Shown: positions 27,895 through 39,779 of the stretch, one piece after another
Layout of the letters: each line of letters starts with the position of its first letter
Position numbering within the stretch: position 1 is the stretch's first letter
From: Vanilla planifolia
Taxonomy: Eukaryota; Streptophyta; Magnoliopsida; Asparagales; Orchidaceae
Length of the DNA stretch: 64,000 nt
Assembly (NCBI GenBank): GCA_023846275.1
Contig: CM043872.1
Coordinates: forward strand, 11,091,170-11,155,169
Direction: 5' to 3'
Translations under genes and position numbers: made by a program
Notes under the pieces: model-generated
Told to the model about the DNA's origin: nothing
Databases searched by the model: none
Seen by the model: only the letters and a program-made list of their open reading frames with translations

Positions 27895-30020
27895 TTTAAG
27901 TTCAAGATTAATTAAAAAAACAAATACGACATAAAAAAGAAACCTGAGTATGTATAAAAAATGTTAATCATTTGTGTCATAATTGCATAGAAATTACAAG
28001 TTTTAACAAGCTATCCATAAAAGATCTACAAATATATATATATATATTTTTCTCTATTAGCAACTCCACAAATACAATTGTTGTTAGCTCCAAAGTTAGT
28101 ACATTGAGCCATCAAAATTTTATTAACTATTTAAGCTATGCTTTGCTCCAACAAAATTAATTATAAATATGAATTCTTAATATCTCAATACAATTGTACA
28201 CAAAAAAATAAAAATTATCATGATAAATATAAATAACTTTTTGAAAACAAAAAACTTTTTGTAATATAAAAAGAAAAGATTCAATAAATTTATTATATGT
28301 AAGGTATAATAAATACAAAACATTTAAAGAAACAAAACTAAAAAATGTCAAGAGATACATAGCTAAAATTGTTAAAATTTTGGAAAATACAAATTAAAAA
28401 AACCCTTTGGGATCATTTGATCAGAAAAATTATTACAAAATAAAAATATGAAAATTAAAAAATTATTATGAAAAACTTTATCAATAGGAAAATATTTTAG
28501 TGCAAAAGAACATTAAGAAAATCAAGAAAAGGACAACTACTATCACTATTAAATGTTTAACTCATAACAAATTTTTTTAGCATTTCAAATAAAGAAGACA
28601 ATTTTATTCAATTTTAATAAATAAATAAATTAAATTAAAAATTATTAAAATAGATAAAATGTACAGAAGTATTGGAAATTAAAATATTTTGACACGCATC
28701 ACATTCAAAAAAATGATTTCTTAAAAAATATTAGTATGCCAAGCTTTATGTTACGTGAAAACATAAACAATTACTAGAAATGAAATGTTAATAATGTTGT
28801 AGTTTTTTTTTCAACTAATTAAATACATCTATGAATGACATTGATGATAAATAATAATCACGAAAAATAAATTATGAAAGAAAGTAAATGTAAAAAAATT
28901 AATGAACCCATAACTATATTACAATATTTAATAAAAAAAAGTATGTGATAAAAATGTGCTTTTTCTTAATATAAGCTTAATAAATAATTTTAAAGATCAT
29001 TAATAAGAAGGAATAAAAAATAATACGAAATTGTTAACATAGACGAAATTTACGATGTCAAAGTTTTGAGAACATGACAACATTAAACAATATTTGTAAT
29101 TTGCTAATGCCAAATATCTTTCTAGTAAAAATAATACCAAAAAAATTTAAAAATAAAAAGTTTCAAGAAATTGTGCAAGGGTTAAAGAATTTTTTTTTAA
29201 AAAATATTGAAATATCTAAATTTTAAAATATTAAAAACAATGTGCATAATTTGTCAACAATATTTTATATAAAAATATAATAAAAATAGTAATTTACAAC
29301 TAAAAAAATATATACAAGTTAATTTAAAATTTAAAACTCAATAATATTGAAAATATGATCGAAAGTGCCATTATATAATTTATTTGTATATTAATACAAA
29401 TAATATTTTAGTGAAATACAAGTGTGCTATAGAATAACCAAAGAACAATTTGAAGGTATCATAATTGAAAAAACACTTGATTACAGCAAATTTCAAAAAA
29501 AAAATTGTAAAGAAAGCCAGAAAATTAAAGAAAAAATGCATTTTTTTGGTAAAATGATAAAATTTAAAACAATGTTTTTTCAAATTCATATATATTTCCA
29601 AATAATTATAGATAATATTGTATAAATTACTAAATATTCACGAAAAAAACAATTTCTTAAGCATTTTTCTTATTATTTTAAATAAAAAGTAAGTGTATTC
29701 ATTCAATTATGATATGTCTTCTTCAATTACGATGCACAAAATATAAAAAGAAAAACATGTTTTGTTGAAGAAAACTTTTAAAAATTTAAACGAAAAATTA
29801 TAAAATAAATTGAAAGAACAAGTTATATTAATAAAAAAATTTAAATGTCAAAGATTACTTATATTTTATATTTTTTATATTTCATTAAAACTCACTTTTC
29901 TATCTACATTATATCAATAAAGAATGTGTTATTAAATACCTAAAAAAATTCTATTAATATATAAGAAAAAAATACCTTTTAATAAAGAAATGGAAAAATA
30001 ATCAATTTGATAAAAGCTAT
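27895..30020 (+). repeat. Repeat A, copy 2
   Basis: Aligns in direct orientation with 5085-7215 (offset about 22.8 kb). It contains a short (ta)n run at about 28,027-28,046 not present in copy 1, lacks about 110 bases seen in copy 1 near 5330-5440, and carries an extra segment near 29,240-29,330. Open frames here (28,157-28,360, 29,380-29,601 and others) are low-complexity and not conserved with copy 1. Confidence 0.8.
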
Positions 30021-31107
30021 GTGCATTTAAAAAATCATTTTAAAATATGCTTCATATTTTCTCTAGTTTATGGTCATCAAATATGATGACTAATGCTACA
30101 TATGTATGATCTAATTTTTGTATTAATTTACTAGTAAAAATTAGAACAATAAATGGGTCATATATTTGCAATGATCTCATTATGTATAAATCACAATCAT
30201 TTAAGATAGAAGTATAAAATGTGAACATTGTTTTACAAGTTATCTATCATGTTTTATTGTTTTTAATGTTTTAAGAGCTGAGTTCTTCTACTTATAATAT
30301 ATATACAAACTCTTTTTCATATGTGTTAAATTTTTATTTCCTATGAGAATCCTAAGTCTTGATTAAACTGTAATTGAGTTGAACATGTATGATATAATTT
30401 ATCATATGGATATGATTTTTTATTTTACGTTGAATGACAAAGTTCTTATTAATAAGTTGTACCGTCCACATAAGAGTTGACATATTGTTTTGTGTTTTTT
30501 CGTAACTTGTATATGAAATAGTATAAAGTAGAATATTCTACTTGTGTGATTCATCTCTTTTCATTCATTGCATAAAGGGCTAATGAAAAAATGTTTCAAT
30601 GTTGTCATAGAAATATCATATTCTCCTTATGTTTATGACTTCTATGTTATGTTCAAATTTGTTATCAAAGACATTATCATACTATTGTGAGCATATATGG
30701 GAAAAAATAGTCCAAACAGATTTACATATTATGAAAAAAATATTTTATATTAGTGTTTCCCTTTTTATACTTGTGCAATCACCTTAGCTTAATGTAATAA
30801 ATTTATCATGTTTGTACAATTTGACTGATCATTTAGAACAAAAATTGAAAACAAAAAAAAAAATAAAGCCTTTCAATGTATTGTTTATTCATTTTTGTCT
30901 TACTTGCATGATAAACTTATGCTACAAATATGTAAATACAATATAGCTGGCTTATTAGGGCAATGAGCTCTATCTACTTTTTTTCCTTGAATGATCTATT
31001 GATTACAAGTTTATAGATAATTGCTAAATTCAATTTGGCTCATTTAATCAGTCTTGGAAAATAAATGAAGCATTCCGACTTACTTTTAAAAATGTGATTC
31101 ATCGAGA
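30021..31107. other. A+T-rich DNA left of the gypsy insertion
   Basis: No gene, RNA or repeat recognised. This is the sequence into which the gypsy element inserted; it resumes at 41,756 beyond the element. Confidence 0.6.
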
Positions 31108-31112
31108 ATATA
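31108..31112. repeat. Target-site duplication, left copy (ATATA)
   Basis: The five bases immediately left of the LTR (ATATA) are repeated immediately right of the other LTR at 41,751-41,755. Five-base duplications are the norm for Ty3/gypsy integrases, and an identical pair shows that both outer ends of the element come from one insertion event. Confidence 0.93.
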
Positions 31113-32083
31113 TGTTACACCCCATTTTTTCCTAGGCTGATTTTTGGCATACATTTTTTTTTTTTTTTTATATAGACAGCTCAGATCGTCCCATACCAAC
31201 CTGAGCAGCCTACGAAAACATAGGATATAACACATCATTACACACCTACTTTCCTTAACAATGTGGATCCCATCTCCCGGGTACACCGTCAAGTCAGGTT
31301 CATGACTCCTGAGTTAACAGATGGACTCGCGCAATGTTACTCCTACTAGACCAAATACTCCTTACCCACACCGGTAGGAGAACCGATCTAATAGAAGTCT
31401 GAACCCCCACGGTTAAGTTCCATAGTCATGTAATGACCTCACCATCAGACAGAAAGATATATAACATCCACAGATAAATGTAGCACTCCACTCACCATAC
31501 TCCAAGACAATAAGATAAGACAGTAAATGGAACTACATTACAAGAATAAGATACAAGTCCACAAGTGTAGTATTGTTCATCCAGATACATAATTCCGAAT
31601 TACCCTCAAATTATATGTAACATATGAGAATAACAGTCTCACTGAAACATCCAACAGCAACAATCAACTAACCAGAATATCTCAGACAATCACCAATCAG
31701 AAATCCTTCACAAGCCTGCTGACCACGATCCCACCTAATCCGGTAGCGTCAAGTCTGCCGAGCCACTGGAAATATATAATACAGGAATGAGCTACGCCCA
31801 GTAGGAAAGTCAGCTAGTAAAACTCACATGCAAGAGAAGGATAATAGCAAAAATACAGGAATACAGCATAATAATGTACGGTGGATAGGCACTCTCAGTC
31901 CCAGACTCCGACCAACCACAGCCACCCCAGTCACACCAGAGTAGCTCTCCTCTGGGCTACCAGGCAACGTGCCAGTGGGAACGCCCATCTCGAAACACGT
32001 ATGGCGCCTAAGCACCCGACACCGCAGTGTCTCTCGTCAATCAATCTCCTGGAGACTACAGACAGATCCAATCACATAATCTC

Positions 32084-32193
32084 TAGCCAACGTGAGACAC
32101 CCCTGCCACCCTAAGGCGCGCAGGCCTACACACTTGGCTAGCCACTGCGAGACACCCCTGCCACCCTCAGGCGCGCAGGCCTACACACATGGA
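32084..32193. repeat. 55-bp tandem repeat in the 3' LTR
   Basis: Two units (32,084-32,138 and 32,139-32,193) share gagacacccctgccaccct and gcgcgcaggcctacacac with a few differences. The same pair occurs at 39,670-39,779 in the 5' LTR. In transcription direction it lies in the distal part of the LTR, well downstream of the TATA-like box, so it would be in the leader or trailer rather than the promoter. Confidence 0.9.
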
Positions 32194-33679
32194 CCAGGAG
32201 AGATTGACTCAGCCACCGTCCCAAGGAGTCCTCTACCAACAACTTCCATAGAAGCTCACGCCCCTACAGTCATTGCCAATCTCTAACACCAAGATTCGGC
32301 AACATGTGTCCAGGTACAACAAGGCGTATACCAGTCTACATGTATACTGTGGAAGCTAAGTCCGAACCGCACAGTTACCTACCACAACTACCCTAAAACA
32401 TCATATAGGGTCTATAGTAGTCCGGTCCAATATGCCAATCCATGAAGTATGCCAATACTGAATAAACTGACTCAATCCATGCCGTTGCCATCAAAGCAAC
32501 ACCATTGTCAATTACTGACTGTTCTGGTAGCATCCGTGTACCATACCTTTGTCTGACTGTTTCCAGCTGTACTGTCATCAGTGATAACATTTTTCCCCAC
32601 TTCAGGAAATTTGTTCTTTACCCACTGATCTCTAGAATTTTCGAAATTTCTCATTTCCAAGTTTTCTGATTTTCCTTGAATTTTCTAAATGTAAATAATT
32701 CCTAAAACTCAATTATCGAATTTTTCCTAAATTTGAAATATCAAATTTTGCATTTTATCCATTTTTTTCCAAAATTCGGAATAATTCCCCGAATTTAAAA
32801 TTTTGCTATTCACTATACCGCGCCGAATCCCCTGAATCGCATCTTGCCACCGGTTCGGGCTTTCATGCTGAACCAAACCCCGCCGGTCAGTTATTAATCC
32901 GAAATTCAGCCGACGCTTATATATAATATTAATGATTAATATTATTATTATTCTCTTAATAATTCAACTAATCCCTAATTAATCCTTAATTCGTCTCCTT
33001 CCTTCGCCCGTCGTCCGCGAAACCCTAGCCGCCGCAATAGCCGACCAATACGATCATTCCGTCGATTTCCGGCGACTGCGAACAAGGAGAACATGTTCGT
33101 ACTATCCTAATGTTCCAATAATGTCGCTAATTTCCTAAGGTTTAAATCAAGTTTTCCGCCGAGCAGTTTCGTCTAATCCTCATGTTGACAATTCACGAAA
33201 TTATAGTTCTAGCATTATACAATCATATTATCATGAATAAAGTGGCATATTTAAATCCTCATGCTTGGTAATTTTCCAATTTCGGCGAAACAAATTAACG
33301 TCCCGAAAACCCTAACATGCAATTTTCGATAATTTGTACAATTAGCTTCAAAAATCACATTCGCATGCTTAGATAGAGATTTGCAAACTAATACATGCTT
33401 CAATTTGCTAATTATCTAATTTAAATATCTGAAATTCCTACCTCGAAGACGCCGGCGACGGTGAAGCTCGTCCGCAGTTCGCCGCAGCTCCTCGCCGAAC
33501 GAATTTGGTCTCAATCGACTCTCCTCGGTCTCGTGAATCTCCGGGCACAAAAAGCCCCTTGCCAGGCCGCCGGAATCACGCGCCGTACGCCGGGAATTTC
33601 CTCACTATCGCCGTCGAACGAAAACCCTATTCGCTGCTTCGCGAGGGTTTTTATACCCCGGGCCGACACGGTGAACCCG

Positions 33680-33796
33680 TTACGCGTTCGACACGTTTTC
33701 GACACGTGAGCACCCGATACGCGCTGTCGACACGCTATCCACACGGTAAGCACACAATACGCGCTGTCGACACGCTATCGACACGGTAAGCACCCG
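33680..33796. repeat. 40-bp tandem repeats in the 3' LTR U3
   Basis: Units at 33,717-33,756 and 33,757-33,796 share atacgcgctgtcgacacg and acacggtaagcac. A third, degenerate 37-bp unit precedes them at 33,680-33,716. The same array is at 41,265-41,381 in the 5' LTR, directly upstream of the TATA-like box. Confidence 0.88.
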
Positions 33797-34164
33797 ATCA
33801 GCCGGTTCGATCTCACCCGCCGATCTCGACCGTCCGATCCGCTTATTAGAACGCACACGCAAACTCACCCGGCGAACCGCCTCCGCCTCCGCTGAACCGT
33901 TCCGGTCCGGTTCACGCGCGATAAAAAAAACGATTTCCGGTTTAATTTAATTAGATTTTCGAATTTCTAAAAATCCAATAAATCCAATTAAATAGGGAAA
34001 ATTAATTAAAAATTCCTCGGTGCTCCGAAAAATTCCCAAAAGATTTCAGAAATTCCAATAGCCTACAATTGAGTTCCTGGCTCATCCTACTGTCGATTCG
34101 AAATCATCCAAGCCACAATTAATTTATTAAAGATCAAATACATAAAATTTTACCGGGTATAACA

Positions 34165-34177
34165 ATCTCCCCACCTT
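34165..34177 (-). other. Polypurine tract of the gypsy element
   Basis: On the minus strand the 13 bases AAGGTGGGGAGAT stop exactly at the 3' LTR, which starts TGTTATACCC. In LTR retrotransposons this purine run resists RNase H and primes plus-strand synthesis. It begins one base beyond the gag-pol stop codon (34,179-34,181), leaving essentially no 3' untranslated spacer. Confidence 0.85.
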
Positions 34178-34178
34178 A

Positions 34179-37100
34179 TCAGGAATTTCGCCCTCGAAAT
34201 TCAGCAAGAAGTTCCGGCCATTTTTCAGCAACATCCTGCTCTAGCTCCCAGGTTGCCTCACTTTCGTCATGTCTATTCCACAGAACCTTGACCATAGGAA
34301 ACGACCTGTTCCTCAGCTGTCTGCTGCTCTCCTCGAGGATGCGAACTGGTAGTTCCACATAAGAAGAATCTGGTGCCACTTGTAAACCAGGAAGATCATC
34401 ACTGATGCAATGAGAAGGATCTGGCACATATTTCTTGAGATTCGAAACATGGAACACATTGTGAATCTCAGTCAGATGCTCAGGAAGTGCCAACCTGTAA
34501 GCCACTTCACCGATCCTCTCCAGAATAGGATAGGGTCCAATGTAACGAGGTCGAAGCTTAGAAGGCTTTCCAAACCTGAATAGACCCCGCATAGGACTGA
34601 CCTTCAGGAATACCCTATCTCCCACAGAAAACTCAACAGCCTTGTGCTTAGGATCATAATATTTCTTCTGGCGATCTTGCACAGTACGTAATCTGTCCTG
34701 CAATAACTTGACTTCCGCTGTGGTCTCCTCTACAATCTGGGGTCCCCACACTCTCCTGGAATCACCCTCCTCCCAACAAAGAGGAGATCTGCACCTACGC
34801 CCATACAACGCCTCGTAAGGTGCCATACCAATCGACGCCTGGAAGCTGTTATTGTACACAAACTCTACCAAGGGTAATCGTCTAGTCCAATCTGTTGAGT
34901 AAGTTTGTACGCTCAAGCGTAGCAAATCCTCCAAGGTCCGAATAGTCCGCTCAGACTGTCCATCCGTCTGAGGATGATAAGCAGTACTGAACTTTAACTG
35001 TGTACCCATGGCAGTGTGTAAGCTCTTCCAAAACTGTGATGTGAATTTGGCGTCTCTGTCAGAAATAATAGAACGGGGAATCCCATGCAATCTGACAATC
35101 TGCTGAATATATATCTCTGCCAACTGTGCCGCTGAATCCGTCTTCTTAATGGATAAGAAATGGGCTGACTTGGTCAATCGATCTACGATGACCCAAATAG
35201 CATCAAAACCTTGTCTGGTACGAGGAAGACCAGTCACAAAGTCCATAGTGATGTCATCCCATTTCCACTCCGGAATCGGCAATCTCTGTAACAATCCTCC
35301 AGGTCTCTGGTGTTCGGCCTTAACTTGCTGACATGTAAGGCATTTCCTAACAAAGGCAGCAACATCTGTCTTCAAACCTCTCCACCAGAAAACACTCCTC
35401 AAATTCCTGTACATCTTGACTTCTCCAGGGTGCATAGCCAAGGTTCCATAGTGAGCCTCCCGAAGGATCCTCTCCCTGAACTCCTGATGTGATGGTACAC
35501 ACCAGCGACCCCTGAAGGTCAAAATGTCGTCTCTGAGAGCAAAGTCTCCTCCCAATCCCTGCGATGCCAACTCAATCTTCTCCTTCAGCTCTTCATCACA
35601 AAGCTGAAGGTCACGCATCTCAGATAACCAGTCAGCCCGAATAGTCAATGAGCTGAGTCTGTGAACCAGTCTCTGAATAGACAACTGTTCCTGACATCTT
35701 TCAACATTCCAATCCAAGTCTGGTATAGAGTCACAGACTAACATATTATGCACAACTGCGTGTCTGCTCAAGGCATCAGCCACTGGATTAGCCTTCCCCT
35801 CGCAGTAGTTTATTGTCAGCTCGTAATCCTTTATCAGTTCCAACCACCTCCTCTGCCTCAAGTTCAGTTCCTTCTGAGTGAACAGATACTTAAGACTCTT
35901 GTGGTCAGAGAAGCAATCTACAGGAACTCCGTACAAATAATGTCTCCATATCTTCAAGGCAAAAATGACAGCAGCTAACTCCAAATCATGAGTGGGATAA
36001 TTCTTCTCATGATCCTTCAGTTGCCTCGAAGCATATGCTATAACTCTGTTATCCTGCATCAGTACGGCTCCCAAGCCTATATGTGAAGCATCAGTGTACA
36101 TCTGATACGGCTTCTCCTGTGTGGGTAACATCAATACTGGAGCGGTGCTAAGCCTCTGCTTCAGCTCTAGGAAACTGTTCTCACAACTCTCTGTCCACTC
36201 AAAAGATTTTCCCTTCCGGGTCAACTGGGTTAGTGGAGCAGCCAGTCTAGAAAAGTGAGGAACAAATTTCCTATAGTATCCAGCCAAACCAAGGAAACTC
36301 CGGATCTCAGTGACAGAAGATGGCCGTTTCCAATCAATAATAGCTCGTATCTTGCTAGGATCAACAGCCACGCCCTCCGCACTGACAATGTGTCCTAAGA
36401 ATGCTACTGAGTCCAACCAAAAAGAACACTTGGAGAATTTTGCATACAGCTCATTCTCCCGCAACACTGTAAGCACAGTCCTCAACTGATCTGCATGAGT
36501 ATCCCTATCTCTGGAATAAATCAATATATCATCTATAAAGATGATCACAAACCGATCCAGAAAGGCATGAAAAACTCGATGCATCAGGTTCATAAATACT
36601 GCTGGAGCATTAGTCAATCCAAAAGGCAACACTGTGAACTCGTAATGTCCGTATCTAGTACGGAATGCTGTCTTGGGTACATCAGAATCTCTAATCCGGA
36701 TCTGGTGATAACCCGAGCGTAAGTCAATCTTGGAGAACACAGTTGCTCCCTGAAGTTGATCCAGCAAATCATCGATGCGTGGTAAAGGGTATCGGTTACG
36801 AATAGTAACCTTATTCAATTCCCTATAATCCACACACAGCCTCATACTACCATCTTTCTTCTTGACAAATAAGACAGGGGCACCCCAAGGTGAACAACTG
36901 GGGCGTATGAGTCCCTTGTCTAATAAGTCCTGTAACTGAGTCTTCAACTCTGCTAGCTCGGCTGGAGCCATCCTGTAAGGAGCTCTAGCAATAGGAGCTA
37001 CTCCTGCCTCCAAATCAATTGAAAACTCCACTTCCCTAGCTGGTGGAAATCCAGGCAACTCCTCTGGAAAAACCATAGGAAAGTCTCTCACCACTGGAAT

Positions 37101-38585
37101 ATCTGACATAGGGGTAGTGGTGGCTTGGCTATCGGTCACATAGGCCAACCAACCAGTACAACCCTTACTTACTAACCTTCCAGCCTGAAGAACTGAGATC
37201 AGGGGAATCTGCCTGTTCAGACCAAAGTATATCACATCCCCCGAACCAGGCACTCTGATCCTGACCTTCTTCTCCCAACAATCCAGAACCACTGCATGGT
37301 GGCACAACCAATCCATCCCCAAAATGATGTCGAACTCTGCTAGTGGCACACATATCAACTCTGTCACGAATTCGTGTCCACTAATCAGAATAGATCCGTG
37401 AATCTTCTGAACAGTGGGAATCTCTTTCCCATCAGGAAGTCTAACCAGTAAGGGTTCCTTCAAGTAACCCTTGGATCCTGATATCTGATTCCAGATCCTC
37501 TCCGCAACAAAAGAATGAGATGCACCAGTATCAAACAAAGTCATGCACTGCACGTTGCCAAAATGAAGCATACCTGTGATCACTTCTGGTGACTCTGAAG
37601 CCTGCTGCCGAGTCAGTGTAAATACCCTGGGCTGTCCCCCAGATGAACCAACCGGTCCCGTGATCCTCTGTTTCTTCAACTCTGGGCAGTCGCACTTCTT
37701 GTGTCCGGGCTGTCGACAATGGTAGCAGATAATCCCCCCAGTCCGGGTACCTGTCTGCTGCACTGGTCTCTCAGAAATAGGTCGTGGCCGGACCACGACC
37801 TCCTGAGTACCACTGTGATCTCTGTGTCTCTTGCCCTTTTTGTTTTGTTGGATATTTCTGAATTCCTTCCTCTTGTTATGAGTCTCTCTCTGGGCCTCCA
37901 TCCGGATATCAATAAGCTCAACGGATCTCGCAGCCTCCACCAAGTCACGAAACCTGGCAAACCGACTCACAACTAGCTGGCGCTGCAGCATAGGACGAAG
38001 TCCCTCCAGGAACATCTCACATCTGCGTTCCTCAGAAGGCACCAGCTCTACGGCGTACCTCGCCAGATAAGTGAACCTCGATAAGTAATCGTTCACTGAC
38101 ATCTGGCCCTGCCTGAGGTGTATAAGTTCCCTCCTGAACTGAGCCATGGCAGAGGCCGGAATGTAGCACTCCCTGAATGCCTCAACAAAGTCATCCCATG
38201 CTATCTCACTGTTCTGGGCCTCCCCAAACATAGCGCGCCGCTGGCCTCTCCACCAGGTAGCAGCCTCTCCCTCCAACACTAGAGCAGCAAGCACTACCCT
38301 CCTGCCGAATGGACATCCCAAGGCATCAAATAGCTCAAGCATATGAGCCATCCAGTCATCTGCCACCGCTGGGTCAGCCGACCCACTGAAGCTCCGCGGA
38401 CGCAACCGCATGAAGGCATCGATCCAACGATCCACGGCTGGCTCAACTGGCAATGCTGGGATCGTCTCCGGGGTAGGAGTAGTAGATACCGGTCTGCCTC
38501 TAGCTGCTCCACGAGCGGAAAGTCTCCTGGTACCAGCCATACTGTCAAAAACAATTAATCTGGCATTAGAGTCGTCATTTGGCAA
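34179..38585 (-). CDS. gag-pol: Gag-Pol polyprotein of the gypsy element, intact
   Basis: One 1,468-codon frame. Numbering is from the ATG at 38,585; the ATG at 38,540 (MAGTRR, residue 16) has A at -3 and G at +4 and is the likelier start. Gag: about 16-310, retrotransposon Gag core about 60-230, CCHC knuckle 287-300 (C287, C290, H295, C300). Protease: DTGA 352-355 and ILGMDW 421-426. Reverse transcriptase: [10 protein letters not shown] with D621, LPFGLTNAP 653-661, FIDDILIYS with D685/D686. RNase H: YTDAS with D832, E869, D894 and D937. Integrase: H1045, H1052, C1082, C1085 zinc site, then D1115, D1176 and E1212 (35 residues apart). GPY/F module 1345-1368 and chromodomain-like tail 1410-1460. 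No stop, frameshift or lost catalytic residue was seen. It should drive reverse transcription in cytoplasmic particles and nuclear integration. Protein-level activity is inferred, not shown. Confidence 0.97.
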   Translation of the reverse strand: MPNDDSNARLIVFDSMAGTRRLSARGAARGRPVSTTPTPETIPALPVEPAVDRWIDAFMRLRPRSFSGSADPAVADDWMAHMLELFDALGCPFGRRVVLAALVLEGEAATWWRGQRRAMFGEAQNSEIAWDDFVEAFRECYIPASAMAQFRRELIHLRQGQMSVNDYLSRFTYLARYAVELVPSEERRCEMFLEGLRPMLQRQLVVSRFARFRDLVEAARSVELIDIRMEAQRETHNKRKEFRNIQQNKKGKRHRDHSGTQEVVVRPRPISERPVQQTGTRTGGIICYHCRQPGHKKCDCPELKKQRITGPVGSSGGQPRVFTLTRQQASESPEVITGMLHFGNVQCMTLFDTGASHSFVAERIWNQISGSKGYLKEPLLVRLPDGKEIPTVQKIHGSILISGHEFVTELICVPLAEFDIILGMDWLCHHAVVLDCWEKKVRIRVPGSGDVIYFGLNRQIPLISVLQAGRLVSKGCTGWLAYVTDSQATTTPMSDIPVVRDFPMVFPEELPGFPPAREVEFSIDLEAGVAPIARAPYRMAPAELAELKTQLQDLLDKGLIRPSCSPWGAPVLFVKKKDGSMRLCVDYRELNKVTIRNRYPLPRIDDLLDQLQGATVFSKIDLRSGYHQIRIRDSDVPKTAFRTRYGHYEFTVLPFGLTNAPAVFMNLMHRVFHAFLDRFVIIFIDDILIYSRDRDTHADQLRTVLTVLRENELYAKFSKCSFWLDSVAFLGHIVSAEGVAVDPSKIRAIIDWKRPSSVTEIRSFLGLAGYYRKFVPHFSRLAAPLTQLTRKGKSFEWTESCENSFLELKQRLSTAPVLMLPTQEKPYQMYTDASHIGLGAVLMQDNRVIAYASRQLKDHEKNYPTHDLELAAVIFALKIWRHYLYGVPVDCFSDHKSLKYLFTQKELNLRQRRWLELIKDYELTINYCEGKANPVADALSRHAVVHNMLVCDSIPDLDWNVERCQEQLSIQRLVHRLSSLTIRADWLSEMRDLQLCDEELKEKIELASQGLGGDFALRDDILTFRGRWCVPSHQEFRERILREAHYGTLAMHPGEVKMYRNLRSVFWWRGLKTDVAAFVRKCLTCQQVKAEHQRPGGLLQRLPIPEWKWDDITMDFVTGLPRTRQGFDAIWVIVDRLTKSAHFLSIKKTDSAAQLAEIYIQQIVRLHGIPRSIISDRDAKFTSQFWKSLHTAMGTQLKFSTAYHPQTDGQSERTIRTLEDLLRLSVQTYSTDWTRRLPLVEFVYNNSFQASIGMAPYEALYGRRCRSPLCWEEGDSRRVWGPQIVEETTAEVKLLQDRLRTVQDRQKKYYDPKHKAVEFSVGDRVFLKVSPMRGLFRFGKPSKLRPRYIGPYPILERIGEVAYRLALPEHLTEIHNVFHVSNLKKYVPDPSHCISDDLPGLQVAPDSSYVELPVRILEESSRQLRNRSFPMVKVLWNRHDESEATWELEQDVAEKWPELLAEFRGRNS

Positions 38586-38682
38586 TTGGCATATGGACTA
38601 CTATAGTATACAAAAGAATCAACAGTTCTCCCCACCTTGGGTTGAACCCCTATACACGTCTAGCCCCGTTATCCTCACCTAG
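38586..38682 (-). other. Untranslated leader between PBS and gag-pol
   Basis: About 100 bases separate the primer-binding site from the first ATG of the long frame (145 if the second ATG at 38,540 is used). No other long frame is present. The upstream ATG context (CCAAATGAC) is weaker than that of the second ATG (CAGTATGGC). Confidence 0.7.
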
Positions 38683-38695
38683 GGCTCTGATACCA
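38683..38695 (-). other. Primer-binding site for initiator-Met tRNA
   Basis: The minus strand reads TGGTATCAGAGCC, complementary to the 3' end of plant initiator methionine tRNA (GGCTCTGATACCA), the commonest primer of plant LTR retrotransposons. It starts four bases (GTAG) after the 5' LTR ends. This fixes the transcription direction and identifies the right-hand LTR as the 5' one. Confidence 0.95.
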
Positions 38696-39669
38696 CTACT
38701 GTTACACCCCATTTTTTCCTAGGCTGATTTTTGGCATACATTTTTTTTTTTTTTTATATAGACAGCTCAGATCGTCCCATACCAACCTGAGCAGCCTACG
38801 AAAACATAGGATATAACACATCATTACACACCTACTTTCCTTAACAATGTGGATCCCATCTCCCGGGTACACCGTCAAGTCAGGTTCATGACTCCTGAGT
38901 TAACAGATGGACTCGCGCAATGTTACTCCTACTAGACCAAATACTCCTTACCCACACCGGTAGGAGAACCGATCTAATAGAAGTCTGAACCCCCACGGTT
39001 AAGTTCCATAGTCATGTAATGACCTCACCATCAAACAGAAAGATATATAACATCCACAGATAAATGTAGCACTCCACTCACCATACTCCAAGACAATAAG
39101 ATAAGACAGTAAATGGAACTACATTACAAGAATAAGATACAAGTCCACAAGTGTAGTATTGTTCATCCAGATACATAATTCCGAATTACCCTCAAATTAT
39201 ATGTAACATATGAGAATAACAGTCTCACTGAAACATCCAACAGCAACAATCAACTAACCAGAATATCTCAGACAATCACCAATCAGAAATCCTTCACAAG
39301 CCTGCTGACCACGATCCCACCTAATCCGGTAGCGTCAAGTCTGCCGAGCCACTGGAAATATATAATACAGGAATGAGCTACGCCCAGTAGGAAAGTCAGC
39401 TAGTAAAACTCACATGCAAGAGAAGGATAATAGCAAAAATACAGGAATACAGCATAATAATGTACGGTGGATAGGCACTCTCAGTCCCAGACTCCGACCA
39501 ACCACAGCCACCCCAGTCACACCAGAGTAGCTCTCCTCTGGGCTACCAGGCAACGTGCCAGTGGGAACGCCCATCTCGAAACACGTATGGCGCCTAAGCA
39601 CCCGACACCGCAGTGTCTCTCGTCAATCAATCTCCTGGAGACTACAGACAGATCCAATCACATAATCTC

Positions 39670-39779
39670 TAGCCAACGTGAGACACCCCTGCCACCCTAA
39701 GGCGCGCAGGCCTACACACTTGGCTAGCCACTGCGAGACACCCCTGCCACCCTCAGGCGCGCAGGCCTACACACATGGA
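39670..39779. repeat. 55-bp tandem repeat in the 5' LTR
   Basis: Same two-unit array as at 32,084-32,193, without differences that I can see between the LTRs. Confidence 0.9.

Larger units (their letters stand above)
31113..34164 (-). repeat. 3' LTR of the gypsy element (3,052 bp)
   Basis: Nearly identical to 38,700-41,750. In transcription direction it runs from 34,164 down to 31,113. It contains a T16 tract (A16 in the transcript sense) at 31,154-31,169, a 55-bp tandem repeat at 32,084-32,193, a TATA-like box at 33,648-33,655 and a 40-bp tandem repeat at 33,680-33,796. Plus-strand and minus-strand open frames of 60-94 codons in the LTR are identical in both LTRs simply because the LTRs are identical; none has a recognisable domain. 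Confidence 0.96.

Noticed and set aside
28027-28046. Short (ta)n run as a possible promoter or regulatory site
   Set aside because: Simple microsatellite in A+T-rich DNA, with no adjacent gene.
33505-33789. 94-codon plus-strand open frame in the LTR, repeated at 41,090-41,374
   Set aside because: Its presence twice only reflects LTR identity. It overlaps the U3 repeats, has no domain, and several other frames on both strands are open over the same G+C-rich stretch.
34179-38585. Numerous plus-strand and minus-strand secondary frames of 60-94 codons across gag-pol
   Set aside because: They are shadows of the 1,468-codon frame, without domains of their own.
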